Below, piece after piece: positions 21,561 to 34,490 of a stretch of DNA of 64,000 nucleotides (positions are counted from its first letter, which is position 1; every line of letters begins with the position of its first letter). The DNA is taken from positions 60,847,367-60,911,366 of the forward strand of contig NC_084760.1 in NCBI RefSeq assembly GCF_028858725.1, in the 5' to 3' direction. The notes beneath the pieces were generated by a model. It worked only from the letters and a program-made list of their open reading frames with translations. It searched no databases and was not told the DNA's origin. A program made the position numbers and the translations under genes. The stretch is from Colius striatus (Eukaryota; Chordata; Aves; Coliiformes; Coliidae).

Positions 21561-24500
21561 CTTGCGCTTCCTCAGTCGAGAGGTGCAAAGGGTAAACGTT
21601 GAGCTGGGAGGGGGACGAGAGCTTGCTCATGATCTTAAAACGTTTTGTAACGGCAGAGCAGATTTGTGCTTCTCTTACAATATTTTCCCAAGCTGAAATG
21701 GCCACCTAACTTGTCAGTTCGGACCTTTGTCATAGTTAAGGCAGTTTTTCCTGCCTAAAGGGTTGTTCTTAATGCTTGGCATTCAGTTGTTACTGGATGT
21801 GATAACGGAAAGGTGCACAAAATTGGATGCAAGTGAATCTTGCTTTGAATACAAATGGACCATTTTCATGAGAAAAAATTGAGAAAGATGACCTATTATG
21901 AATTATTTTTTTTAAAAAATGCATTTCCTGGTCTTATTCTATAAACTATTTGGCTTTATTCCTGCGGCTGGTTTTGTTGTTGGAAGACTTCAGGTCCATG
22001 GGGATGCAGTAGGCTTATCCAAGAGATTTGACAGCAGGATTGGGTATTTGTCTTCTACTTGCTGATATTGTTATTCTGTGTGTTGACCTAACTGAACAAA
22101 TCCCTGCTTTGACACGGTTTTTAGGCATATTTGGTAAATTTTATTTTCCCAAATTTATTTGTTTCATTCTGCTGAAAATAGTTATGACTCTGCAAGTCTC
22201 GGAAGGTGAGACTATTAGTTTCAAGATAGCCTTTTTGCTTTAGGGACAATTTGACTTGCCACTAGAGACAACAAGAAGTAAAAGCATGCTCCACTTGGTG
22301 GCTCTAAGTAAGTTGTTTGAACCTGAGGATTTTCTATATAGACAGTAGTAGCTATGTAGCTTTCAGTTCTCAGGAGTCATTCACCTGCCACTGTAACATG
22401 TCATATCTAAGCATTAAAGCAGATTTGAGAGGTCTGTCACCTCCAGTCTTTCAAATAAACCTGTTTTCTGGGGGGCTGAACACAAATCTTAAGAAATGCA
22501 CCTCCAGTGCAAGGATGTAATTGACCGTCCTTGTTCCTGATGAGTTTTGTTTTGTATGTTCTCTATTCTGATATGAATGTACCACACATGAATGTACCTG
22601 TTAACTTCTTTGAAAGTGCTTTTCACGTGTTACTTTGACGAGAGCCTACTGTCACAGTAGTGAGAGATACTCCTTCAGCTAGGCTGTTGGGACTGTTTGT
22701 GGGATTGGTCAGTTAGTGAACTGCTTTGGAGCAAGGTTAAAAATAACCAGTAGAAGTTGCTTACATTTTGTCTGCTGGTGAAAAAGGTGTTTATTAAACT
22801 GTTCTGACGTTAATGTAACCGTTGTTAGATACCTTTCATCTACCTTTATAGCTCTGAGTTTCTTGGATCAAAGGTAGTCAAAAGCTTAAAATAATACTTG
22901 TTTATATACTTCATCCTGAGTGCCTTTCCTTTCTCTTTGATGATGATGGTGGGGTTGGTTTGGTTTGGGACTTTTTGAAGACAGAGAGCACTGGCCTTTT
23001 TTAGGTTGTAAGATTTCAGTGCAGGGTGTCTTTACACGTGTTTATATAGTATCTAAGATAGTATGACTGTGGTCCTAACTGGGAACGTGGGGGTAATACT
23101 TTAGTTAAGAGCTTGAGTGCTCATTCTCCAAAGTATTATTCTGAGAAGTTTCTCTAGTTTCAATGTAGAATATATAACTTTACAGTGTCAAATATCCTTG
23201 AGTTAGCTTTTATAGGTTTTATTTTTATGCTTGTTATCATGCTTTCCTTATACCTTTTTTTACTTCCTCTTGTTTTCTTCTCAGGGTAATATTCCAGATA
23301 TATCCCCGAACTCTGTGTTGAAAAGAAAGAACAAACTTTTAAAACTTTCTTGATAAAATAAATTAATGCAAACTTCTGCAGAGATGTATTTCAGCATTCT
23401 TTTTTTTTTCACGCTTTTTTGCTGTGTCGGGGTGGATAGCATTTTGCTGGTGCAAGAGAACTTGAAGTCAGAATTGTCTAGCTTCTTGTACTGGAGAAAG
23501 CTGAATGACTGCACAAGTAAATGATTTTGTATTCAGTTTGAGCCTGTTACTAAATTAGAATTAACTGGCAAAACATAATTGTAACCTGCCAAAATTCTAA
23601 GGTTCAAGTAAGAGAACCTTCGGGCAAAATTGATCAACAAAACTGAAACTAAAATCAATAAAATCAACTTAAGCATTTGCAATTCCAGAACTGGGAAAAA
23701 ACCAGATGTTTATTTTCTACTCAGTACCTCTCAAAATGTATTTGTAAAGGCATGGGAGCATTATTTTTCCCATTTTGTAGTTAGATAGAAATGCAGAAAG
23801 TCCTGTTATGGGAAGTGACGTAACAGGTCAGGGTTATGCAGCCCAGATGCAGTAGTGTACATCAGTAGCACAGAAGAAAAGATAAAACTGAAAAAGAGGA
23901 GGATCAGAATGTTGTTTAGGATTGCTGCGTTCCAACTAGTCATGTTACTGGCGATATGTATAAAGAACTTTCTTTCTCCCCTCCCCTTCTTTTTTTATAA
24001 ATGGATATTTTAAAATGTATTTTGTATGTATTATTATTTTTTAAAAAAACAACCAAAACCCGAAAGTCCTAAACATTTAACTTGCTTCTGTTCACATGGC
24101 TCCTCTTAATTTGTATTTCTTTGAGACTTCACAAAGAAAGATGACAAAATGTCTTTTATGTCTTTTCTCTATATTTTTTTTCTTTGCTCTCAGTACAGGG
24201 TGAGACATTAAAATGAAGGCAGAAGTTGTAACGGGTTATGCTCACTTAACATTTCAGTTTACCCAATATTTCTAAACCATGGCCAGGAAGAGGTTAACAT
24301 TGCATTTGTATTGGGAATGGGCACATTCAAAATTGTTGATACTTGGATTCAGGTTGTTAAAGAACATGGGTAGTATTTAGCAGTAGCAAATAAAGAGCTT
24401 TCTTAGTACAAATATGAAGAGCTTGGTAATACTTGAAATGTTCAATGTTTGAGTGAAAGGTTTATCAATGAGATGTTTCTGTTAGATCAAGTAACTAATA

Positions 24501-27135
24501 TTAAAGTAGAATAAAAGCAGTTTTCAGTATTTTTACACTGTATTCAGATACTGGTCGTACAGCAGATTATGTCCCTTTTCAACTAAATGTCACAAAACAT
24601 AGTCTTGAGTATTAGCAACAGCTCAAATGAAGTTTCAAATTAAAAAGCATCTCCCTAAATATCTGTTGTCTTGAACTTTCAGAACGTGGCTAATGAAAAT
24701 GGAGGTACACTAATGTGCAACGTTTCTCCCATTAAATTCTGTGCAAGTAGATAATGCCTGGAAGATACACCATAATTGCTGAACACAGCCTTAGTGACAG
24801 CTCCGGAGCCTAGTAATGTTCTCTTTTCCTGAAGATCCTCCTTTAATGATAGCTCTTTTCCTTTGAATTGTAATTTGCCTCTCTTTCAACCACTTTTTCC
24901 TTTGTTCTGAGTGAGCACGTGACTTCTCCACGGATCTGTTTGACAGCCATCAGAGTTTCATGGGAACATTATTGTACAGTATTATGGTTTGCTTAGAGGT
25001 TAGCAACTTCCAAGGGTGTTGTGTGTGATGGTGGTGTTCTACACTTTTCAGAGTGTAGGGATTGAGAGTGCCAGTAGAAACTTGCTGATAACTGCTGATA
25101 AGTATTCTGTTTCCTTTTGTATGGCAGTCGTTCCTGGGTTCCAGTAAGTGAATGTGGCAAGAGCCAGGAGTTGGAGCCAGAGTGGAAAGCAAATGCCTCT
25201 CTGAAGCTGCATGGGTTCCGGCTCCTTGCTCTGTGCTGGCCTTGCCTGCATGCCATTCAAAATCTGTACATGTGCTATCTTTGGATCTTGTGCCATGAAT
25301 TGCTAACCCAATCTGTAGTAGTCCATCAAAACCAGATGGGATAAGTAATTTCTAACTTCTGAGGATTCATATAATTTTGGTTTTGTGGTTTTGTTTTTTT
25401 TTTTTAATGATTCAGGAATACTAATTAGTTACTGTTTGTTCTCTTCTTTGCCTGCTTTCCCCCCACCCCCACACATGGCCTTTGTTTTTCTGGTTTTCTT
25501 TTGCTGTTTCTTCATCTCTTTTCTGTGTAATCACCCCCATCTTGCCTTTTTTTACATCAAACAAGGCAACAAGTGTAGAATAATTCTTTCAGACAGGAAC
25601 AAACTGCACAGTAGAAGCAGCCACTGTCAAAGCACTTGACCCAGTACATTATGCACAGGTGCATTGTGGTTCATTACTCCTATATTGTCAGAGAGTTGTA
25701 GTGAAAGATGCACTTGAAGTGAGTTCTCAGAGAGAGACTTTAGGGAGTCATAGTCAGATGAAAATGCTAATAATGAGGTTCATTTTGTAACTTAAAGCTT
25801 TCTGATTTGGAATGTAAGGCCAAAACATTTAAAGTGATAGAATGCACTACTCTCTGTTATGTATAGTGTTGGTTTTGATGCATAGTTTCCTGCTTCTTCC
25901 ATGGCAATGACTGTGTAGAGCATTTCATATAACAGACTCCTTTGATTTTAGTCTTTGTTTTCTGTTGTGTTAATCTGGGATTAAATACTACTAAAATTAT
26001 AGATCCGTGGATCAAGATAATACTGCCTCTGTCTCGTAGGCTGTGCTCTACTTTAGTTTTACTTCAGGAGAAACACTTAGGTTTTCACATTCCTCTGAAA
26101 GAAAAATTCATTAATGAACTGTAGTATTTTGATGTAAGTCCTTTTCAATGTATATAACAATGTTCTTGCTCTTTTCCCCTCTCCTTTCCCCAAATACTTC
26201 ACCTGAGATTTAAGGTGTCTTGCTGTTTTGGCTTTGGTATGCTCACAGAAGAGATGTCAGGAAGCCTTGGGCTGGGCTCCCTGGGTCATGATCTTGCTGC
26301 CCGGACTGAGGGGTGTGTTAAGAGTGTCACCCTCATTGTGCAGGGGCAGATGGGTGCTTCCTGGCTGCCTTCGGTTTGCCATGCTTGCACAGGGCATCTG
26401 TCCTCCGCCTTCGCCCTTACTCATGCTTCTCTTTAGAAGCACTTGATTTTGCTCCTCACGTACAATATGTTCATTCATACGCAGTTCCTGTGGGCAGTGC
26501 AGGAGGGAGTGAGAGGCTGCTGCTGCTCAGCCCGGGCTATTGCTGCCACCGGGACGTTTTGTGCAATTCTCATTACACTGTTACATTGAGAGAGCCGGGC
26601 CAAGAGTGCTGGGTGACGATTGGAAAGCTGTGGTAGCAGGCTGGTGACAGGCTGTGCTTTGTGTAACCCATGTTAGTGCAGAGTTACTCAGCAGGTTCAT
26701 CCGTTCCAACGCAAACGTCAAGCTGTTCAGAATTATCGACTTCAGCAGTCAGGCGAGTGCATTTTCTTGAGGTGTCTAATGACATCCTCAAATGAGCTGG
26801 GGAAAGATTATCCACTGGAGCTAGGGAAAAAGTTTCGGTAATCTTTACCATGTCCTAATATAGCTGGTAAGAGTTGTAAAATATCTAAGCGGCAGATCTA
26901 AATATTATATAATTATGTATACACACTTTAGTTCTGTGAAGTCTGGCAACATGTCTTCAAACAAGTAACCTGTCTTCTAGCATACAGGATGCATCCCCCC
27001 TCCTCATACACAACTTAAATGAGTCAAAGCATAGTGACTTCTGCTTCTTGTCTCATTTAGGGGATGAGTATGTACAATGGTGTTGATAGGCTATTTTCTC
27101 CTGGTATGTTTAATTTTACTGTTTTCATTCCACAG
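21560..27135 (+). other. TBPL1: TBPL1 5' intron (presumed)
   Basis: About 5.6 kb of AT-rich sequence between the CpG island and the first coding exon, ending in the acceptor TTTTCATTCCACAG. No coding exon or known repeat recognised. A CRE-like TGACGTAA lies near 23816. Confidence 0.55.
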
Positions 27136-27136
27136 G

Positions 27137-27171
27137 ATGTGATCTTCATGGTGAGCTGCTGGGAAAACTGA
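27137..27171 (+). promoter_or_regulatory. TBPL1: Two upstream ORFs in the TBPL1 leader
   Basis: If the exon starts at 27136, its second base opens a start-stop element ATGTGA (27137-27142). It is followed by a seven-codon uORF, MVSCWEN-stop (27148-27171). Both end before the main ATG at 27188, leaving 16 nt. The main ATG has C at -3 and G at +4, not an optimal context. Such elements commonly lower or regulate main-ORF translation; the effect here is inferred. Confidence 0.55.
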
Positions 27172-27187
27172 GTTGTAAATCACCCCA

Positions 27188-27322
27188 ATGGATGCGGACA
27201 GCGACGTTGCATTGGACATTTTAATCACAAATGTAGTGTGTGTTTTTAGAACAAGATGTCATTTAAACTTGAGGAAGATTGCATTAGAGGGAACAAATGT
27301 GATATACAAGCGTGATGTTGGG
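27188..27322 (+). CDS. TBPL1: TBPL1 coding exon a (residues 1-45)
   Basis: Exon spans 27136-27322 with 52 nt of leader. Coding part is MDADSDVALDILITN... to YKRDVG; donor GTAAGA at 27323. Confidence 0.93.
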
Positions 27323-30300
27323 GTAAGAGATTCAACATACCTCAATTGAATATTCCTTAAACTAAACATTCTTGTGTGTGGTAGAAAGAGAAAGCATAGT
27401 TTTATTTCTGTCTTTATAGGCATTTAGTCTGTCATACACTAAGCAAACAGTAAGGGGAGTGGGTAAATACTGTCTCAGAAGACTGCAGCTAGTGGATAGG
27501 GGTTATAAGGTATGTGATGAGACTTCTTAACACCTCAGGGTCCATTTTGCCTCCAAAAGTAATGTTTTGTCAAGAGAATATATTCTGATAAGGAGTCATC
27601 AATGTGAGAGTCACTGTAATAAGAAAACCCTAGTACAACACCCGTGGCTTTCAGCTGTTTTATTCAGAGGAAGATATCTTCATTTAGTCTTTGTGAACAC
27701 CAAGTAACTGGCTGAGGTATGCCACACTTATTTTGCTCTTCTCAGGAGCTAAGGATTTTTCAACTACTGAAAGAAACGAGGAAACAGTTCAAGGATACAA
27801 AAAATAGAGAAAGTGTTATTAGTATAACAGTCCATTTGTCTAAACAGTTGATTTATCCTTTTCCAGTATGAAATTGAACTACTAGTAATTCCCAATTCTT
27901 CCATTTCTATTTTTTCTATTAGAAAGTATTAATGAAGCTTAGGAAACCTAGGATTACGGCCACAATTTGGTCCTCAGGAAAAGTTATTTGCACAGGAGCC
28001 ACAAGGTGAGTTTGTGAAGACTCTTTGTCTAGCTGTAAGTTCTTCTGTATTTTAAAATACAATGTTGTGAGAAAGATGTCAAGAGACACTACTTGGCACT
28101 TTTAAGATTCACTCACGCTGGGTTACATGTAAATCCTTGCCAGGCTATGTATTTGAGAGGAAGTTTTTTATGTGAAGTATTTTCATGACACTGAGTTGAA
28201 ATCTTAAGCAATATCAGCTAAGCTTTCTGGGAGAGCATCAGGGAAAACTACTTTATGAAGAAAGTCCTAGAGACTTAATTTGAGAACTCTCTAAGAATTC
28301 GGTAGTTTTAGCCAGAATTTGAAACTTGGGAAGGCATGACATTTTTTGAAGAATATCTCTTAATTCTTTCACAAGAACACACATGAATTAAATCAAGTGA
28401 TACAGTATAGAGGGCTGGAAAGAAGCAAAAGCAGATTCTTCAGATACATGCAAGACTCACTAAATTTAACAGTTGAATTCCTTTAAGATATCTCTGCGTT
28501 GTGGAGTAACAATAGGATACAACTTGAATAATTTCTGTATGTGATGTCTGTCTCAAAATGGAAAGTGGTTGTTCAGAACATCAACTCCAGATTACCTGTG
28601 ATGATATTCACCTCCTAAGAATATTTAGTGTCACCTATGACCAGAATACATCTCCCACTTCAGCCAAGTGCCAAAATATTTGTCAAACAGGGCATAAAGA
28701 ACTCTCTTTGAATATCTAGGTAGTTTGAATGTAACATGTACAGTAGATAAAATGAAGGCTATCCATGTGATGATGGTTCATGCCCTATGTGATACAACGG
28801 TTCATTTTGTAGTCTGAGTAGCTGTTGTGGTATGTGTGCACACAAATATATACTCTATTTCTGTTAACACGTGATTCTTTTCTTTCTCCTTTATAGTGAA
28901 GAAGAAGCTAAATGTGGTGCCAGACGATTAGCTCGTAGTCTGCAGAAACTAGGTTTTCAGGTAACTAATGAAGGGACTTGTGTGACTCAATTAATGCTGA
29001 TAGTCCATCTTTTTTAGAAAGAAACAAAACTGAGGGAGCATAATAATTTAGCAGTGAGCATGTTTTCGCTCAGATTCCCCTTTTGTGTTGGTATACATTT
29101 TCCAGATGATGATTAAAGAGAAGTTATTTTATTTTAAGGATTAAAAACTTCATAAAAGCCTATTTCAATCAACGAAAAGCTTTTATTTGGTTTCTGGTGG
29201 TCCTGCTCTGGCAGGAGTGTTGGACTAAATGATCTTTCAACCCTTAAGATTTTGTGATTCTGTGATTTCAGTTTTATTTGGCAGCTCAGAGTAGTGCTTC
29301 TTCACTGACTAATGAACAACAAAATTTGTTTAAGAAATGGACCAGCTACAGATGTTTCTTGGACAGAATTTACAATATCTTGAAAGATTTATTAGGAAAG
29401 AGAGCTGAAAAGTAACTGTCACTTGAATATAATTCTCCCTTGGTTCTGTTGGAATAGCGGATACATACCCATCTTGTTAAGGGCGTGCTTGAGCCTCTCT
29501 AAAGAAATGGGGCAAAATGTGCTTCTGTGCTGTCGTATTGCACAGCAGGAAATAAGCCAAATAAAATACTTAGAACACGAAAACCCTCTTTTTTTTTTTT
29601 TCTGGATTTGCATTAATATAACCAGTCATAAACACCACTTGCATTTCCTAGTAAAGGTTGAAAAATGGCAATGTGAACAACTTCAAATGATGAGTTTTAG
29701 AATACTAAAACTTCCTGGTAGTCAGTTGTGCTGTTTACCCACAGTTTCAGTTTGCAGACAGATAATTCAATAGAGGCAGTGACTGTCCTTTGACAGGGAG
29801 AGGCTACCTTGGATTGTAACACACAAAGGCAGTGATGACAGGCTGTCCCAGTTGTTCTGTGTCAGACCCAAGCAGAAGCTGGACACTGCTACTGTTACCA
29901 ATATGTACATTAGACCCAGCCTCTTGAAGATGGAATGAAGCATTAAATCATGGAGTTGAACAGTGCTTTCAAGGTGGAAGTGTTATTATAAAGCAAGCAG
30001 TTTCAAGTGGAATGTGTTTTGAAGGTTAAATTGATCGTTGTCCTTTGATAACGAGATAAGTTACTTCTGCTGGTGGTATCCTCCTAAAAAGTTTTGTCTG
30101 GCCAATGGTCATTTTAAGTTTAGTCCATCTGAGAAAATTAACAGAAGTTTCTTCAGTGGTATTGCCATCATTGACTTCTCAGCAGTGCGTTTGTTTAGGA
30201 ATTGTCTGTTGGGGATTTTATTGTCATCCATAATTGCTGTGGTAAAGAATAACTGAAAGCCAGTAGTTTGAGATGAGTTTCAGAAAGCAATGGAGTAGAA

Positions 30301-33300
30301 AAACAGCTTGCCCTACTGGCCACTGGAGATTTGAAACAAAACAATTTTCACCTCTTTTCTTAGTCTCAGCTTTGTTAAAAAGGAGTATATAGCAGCAGGG
30401 CATTAAAGTAGTTTTCAAATGGCCTAAGATTCCTGAAATTTAAGCTTTTTCTCTGCTTATTTTGATGTTTAGTTTATGTTCAATTTGTAAGTGTTTAGTA
30501 CAACAGCATGAATTGTTCAAGTGTCTCATTCTTAAACTGTACTATAACCATATGATACAGCTGTGAAGGATCTAGTTCAACAGTTAGTGTCCCCTAGAAG
30601 GATAAAGTAAGCAATTGGAGTCCATTAAGTACTGTTTAAAGTCCTATTAGAAACTCATCAATCACAAGGTTTTCATTTTGAAGTCTCATCAAAATATTCT
30701 AATTAGTATTACTCTTCACTATTTTTTTGCAACCCGTACACGTGCCTTTCTGCAAACCATTTTTCTTATGTCTCTCTTTCCTCTCTTTTGAAAAGGTAAT
30801 ATTCACGGATTTTAAAGTTGTGAATGTTTTAGCAGTGTGCAACATGCCCTTTGAGATCAGATTGCCAGAATTTACGAAGAATAACAGACCTCATGCGAGG
30901 TACAGTAGGATTTTAAAGAATTAATAGCCTTGGAATACTACTTAAGCTTTTCTTTTTCAATTCTAGATCTATTTTTTCACCTTTCATTTTGTTTTCTAGT
31001 TATGAACCAGAACTTCATCCTGCCGTGTGTTACAGAATAAAATCTCTCAGAGCTACCTTACAGATTTTTTCCACAGGCAGTATCACCGTTACAGGTATTT
31101 TGATATAAAAAATGAATATTTAACTTGTTGAGAATGTTTAACTTCAGTTTAGGGCCAGTAGGTTTAGGAAAAGGAGATGCTTAAAATGGTGAAATGATAT
31201 GTTGAAGGAGTTTTGTTTCCTGGTGCTGAGCACCTCATTTGTTTCTGAGTGAAAGTGCCAGACAAGTTTTGGAGAAGGTTTTATTATTGGTAGCCTCAAA
31301 AGTTACTTTGAATGTATATAGTTTATCTTTTTATAAAAACAAAAGTGAGGATTTGAGAATGCAGGTATTTGTTTATTTAAATATTTGAATTTTCTTCCTC
31401 TATTTCCTCTTGATAATGCTGTTAACTACACTGCATGTAACATTAATATCCCTTTCCTAAATACGTGTTCCCAAACTTGGAGATTTATGGAAACGTATAG
31501 GATAACACAGCATTTTGTTGTAACTGGAGGTGACCAATACCTGCAGTTCTTCAGACTCGTGCTCTCTTCTGTTAAAGCCCAACTGAGAGAGAAACACCAC
31601 CTGATTGTCCTGAGTCTTGGAAATGCCATGCCATGTTTTTTCCTCTCTCTTTGTAGTTTTCATTTTCCATTCTTTGTTAGGCTTGCTTGTGAAGTGTCCA
31701 CCACAGGTTTCCAGATACAAGCAGTCGTATTTTTTAGAGAATACCTATTAAAGTGATGCAGGACTAAAAAACTGCCCCTTTATATCAATTTTGTCTTGCA
31801 GCTGTTAGAGCTGTGCAACTGGTTCTGAAGTTTTAGAGGGATTTTTGATTTCATGTCATAATTCCTTAACAAATACCTTGGGCTTTATGAGGAACGCTCC
31901 TGAGACAGTATTGAGAGAGGGTTTTTTATAGAGAAGGCAAACTGCATCAGACTGGTAATCTGAAAATACAGGGCTTAAAAGTATTTTGAGATTATTGCAG
32001 TTATGTTCTGAACAGAGCGGCTGGTCTAGCCAAAACTAGAAACTAAATTTAAAATAAATCAGAAGCTTGAGTATCCCTGAAGTAATTAAAGATTCTTGGT
32101 ATATCTTGTCAGCTTCCTAATGAGATTTAGCCTTTCTGCAAGATTCTTATTACTCCATACGTGTGACAAAATCACTTTCATATTTCCAGAATTTTCCTTT
32201 CAAATCCGAAGACAAATACAATAAAATACAATAAACATCAAAGTTTTACTTCTTTCGGTTCACTTGTTGCAGAGAGTTTGAAACATTTCAGACCTCTTTT
32301 GGTTTTGAAGCCTTCTATTTTGCCTAGACCTTTCTTCTAGTTGAAAACATTGTCCTAACAATCTTATTCTTCTAAAAATGTCTTAATTTTCAGCCTTACT
32401 GAACTCCCTCTCAGGTGCATTCAGATAAGGTACCTTTTGACACTCTGTGTTTCTGTAGTACTAGCAGTTGTTATGCCACTAACTCAGAGAGTTTTGACAT
32501 AAATTATTGGAAATATTGTAAGGAAGGTAGGGGTTTTTGAATGGGACACGTTACAGTGAAGAAAAGAAATTATAAACAACAGACATGTAGCAGGAAGAAG
32601 TATTAATTTTTCCTCTTCCAAAATGAGTGGTGAGGGGGTTGTTTTGGCGTGGGTTCCGGGTTTGGGTTTTTTTGCTTGGTTTTCTTTTGTTGTTGTGGGT
32701 TGAGATCTTTTTTTTCCCCTTCTCCCTGCAATGATGAACCAGTTTTTACAGTTTTTACATCTCTTCAACCCTACAGGGAGCAACATTTTTTTTTTACAAA
32801 AAATATTTGTCTACTCAAACTCTCGCTTTCTGAAGGCTTTCTCTAGAACTTACATTTTTGTAACTGCAGACAAGTAGATGAAGTATCTGCCCACAAGGCA
32901 GATATCTGTCCCCAAGCTTGTTTTAGGTGAGTGCTTAACTCAACAAGTTTGAAAATACAAGAAGAATCCCATTCCATTCCAATTTCTTTCTGACTGTGCA
33001 AATTAAAACAGTATTTCTATACTAAGTTATTTAAGTAGCAGTATTTCTGATTTGTGGGAAACATTTTGAACAACTTTGTGTACTTGGAAGAAACTTCCAA
33101 GTCTAAAGGGAGGTAAAAAACCTCCTCAGTTCAGTCATCAAAGCACGTGAGAAATTGCTGTTTTCATTTTTCTGTACCACCAAATTTTTATCCAGGACTA
33201 TTTTTTTCTGGCATGTTACTACTCACTTACTTACAGTCTTGATTGTTCATTGCGTAAAATAGTCTAGTCATAGAATCATAGTCCATTAGAAAGCATCGCT

Positions 33301-34050
33301 AGCTCATTCTTCCTTTTATTTCTCCAAACGCTCATAGGTCATATTTGAGAACCTTCATATTCTTCATCGTGAGACAATGACTAGTCCCTGGCTTGCAGGT
33401 TTTGTCCCGAGATCAGTGGTGGAGCTATTTGCAAAATCTAGACTAGAAAGTAACAGTCTATCGTTTAGAAACATAAATAACCTTGCTTGAAATATACTTG
33501 GGTGAAATCCAGGATGATGTAGCAGTAGCAGTATGTTTTGTTGGTAGGTTTTTAAAAGAAGAGATAAAAGCAGCTATGCTTTGAGAAATACAAATTCCCG
33601 GAAGATTCACCTGAGTTAAAGTGTTTCTTTTACTTCAGCTGCTCAGCTTCTGTCTTCTCTGGGATGACCATTTAAGCCAGTAAATTCAAAAGGCCCCAAG
33701 TAGTTAGAAAGTGACAGTATTACTTATTTGTAGTCCAGCCATTGCCCAGTGTAGTACCTCTTGCAGATTTTGTGTGATAGTCTTTTCTTGTAAGTAAACA
33801 TGAGCAGAGCAACACCTTCTTAAGTTGGGACAAGTGTGGGAGAAATTGTTCTTGTATAACTATAAAGTTGTGGTAGCCAAACTACTAAGGTTATTTTAAA
33901 GATAGTAGTGTTGTTTTAATTTCCAGTTCCCTGATTTTTCTCTTCCTGCTGCCTTGGTTTTTTTTCCCGTGTGTCTCAGGGCCAAACGTAAAGGCTGTCG
34001 CCAGTGCCGTGGAACAGATTTACCCATTCGTGTTTGAAAGCAGGAAATAA
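27188..34050 (+). CDS. TBPL1: TBPL1 (TLF/TRF2), TATA-box-binding protein-like 1; six coding exons
   Basis: CDS joins 27188-27322, 27923-28005, 28897-28960, 30796-30899, 31000-31094 and 33980-34050: 552 nt, 183 aa. All introns have GT-AG ends and phases agree. The protein is a nuclear TBP paralogue that binds TFIIA and TFIIB but not a canonical TATA box. It directs transcription of TATA-less genes and is needed in vertebrate spermatogenesis or early development (family knowledge). Seen: two saddle repeats. Repeat 1 (about 10-92) includes LDILITNVVCVFRTRCHLNL and ATIWSSGKVICTGATSEEEA. Repeat 2 (about 96-180) includes FTDFKVVNVLAVCNMPFEI and IFSTGSITVTGPNVKAV. The start MDADSDVALD matches the family. 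It ends ...VFESRK, three residues before the human EIL end; an ATT-TTA-TAA remnant follows in frame. Confidence 0.96.
27923..28005 (+). CDS. TBPL1: TBPL1 coding exon b
   Basis: KVLMKLRKPRITATIWSSGK to TGAT plus two bases of the next Ser codon. Acceptor TTCTATTAG, donor GTGAGT at 28006. Confidence 0.93.
28897..28960 (+). CDS. TBPL1: TBPL1 coding exon c
   Basis: (S)EEEAKCGARRLARSLQKLGFQ; acceptor TTTATAG, donor GTAACT at 28961. Only 64 nt. Confidence 0.93.
29201..29267 (+). mobile_element. CR1 3'-end fragment in a TBPL1 intron
   Basis: 'ctctggcaggagtgttggactaaatgatctttcaacccttaag...tgattctgtgat' is the terminal UTR of a CR1 subfamily. Only the tip remains. Confidence 0.7.
30796..30899 (+). 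CDS. TBPL1: TBPL1 coding exon d
   Basis: VIFTDFKVVNVLAVCNMPFE through EFTKNNRPHA plus AG of the split Ser codon. Acceptor GAAAAG, donor GTACAG at 30900. Confidence 0.93.
31000..31094 (+). CDS. TBPL1: TBPL1 coding exon e
   Basis: (S)YEPELHPAVCYRIKSLRATL through ITVT plus one base of the split Gly codon. Acceptor TTTTCTAG, donor GTATTT at 31095. Confidence 0.93.
31100..33979 (+). other. TBPL1: TBPL1 last intron
   Basis: About 2.9 kb of AT-rich intron ending CCCGTGTGTCTCAG. It includes a 123-codon open frame (31385-31756) with no recognised domain, taken as chance. No clear mobile element. Confidence 0.7.
33980..34050 (+). CDS. TBPL1: TBPL1 last coding exon
   Basis: (G)PNVKAVASAVEQIYPFVFE then SRK and TAA (34048-34050). 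Human TBPL1 continues EIL. Here the Glu codon position is TAA, while ATT TTA TAA follows in frame at 34051-34059, consistent with a single G-to-T stop gain. Confidence 0.94.
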
Positions 34051-34484
34051 ATTTTATAATTCACCACTTGATGGTTAGGGAACCTAACCAAGCACCTTTA
34101 AAGACTGCTGCACATTGGACTAAAAGCAAAAAATGAAACTGGACCAACCATAGCAGAGGAATACAGACTCTTTTACTTGCTCGTGGCCACAGTATAAACT
34201 ACAGTTCTTTTGGATTTTACTCTTTAACAGTGCTGTATTGTAAAAACGGAAGTTTACAAGATATGAAATTGCTGCTTTTAAAAAGACATTCTATTTATTT
34301 TTGCAGTAATTTCTGTGTATTCATAAACAAAGCTGTCACGATGTGCACTACCTTTAAAACTTTTTTTTTTTTAGTTTGAGCTTGTGTTTTATTTGTTGAA
34401 TAGTCTTTTACATTTTTGTATGCTGAATATTGGGCACCAAAGAAGCTGTAAAAGTTCTCTTTTTTCACCTGATGAATGTGCACA

Positions 34485-34490
34485 AATAAA
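34485..34490 (+). terminator. TBPL1: Poly(A) signal AATAAA, TBPL1 proximal
   Basis: AATAAA about 435 nt after the stop, followed within 60 nt by U-rich sequence (TTCCTTTCCTTTTTTTC). Confidence 0.55.

Noticed and set aside
33266-33282. TAGTCATAGAATCATAG as a CR1 tip on the minus strand
   Set aside because: Only 17 bases resemble the CR1 terminus; the adjoining sequence does not match.
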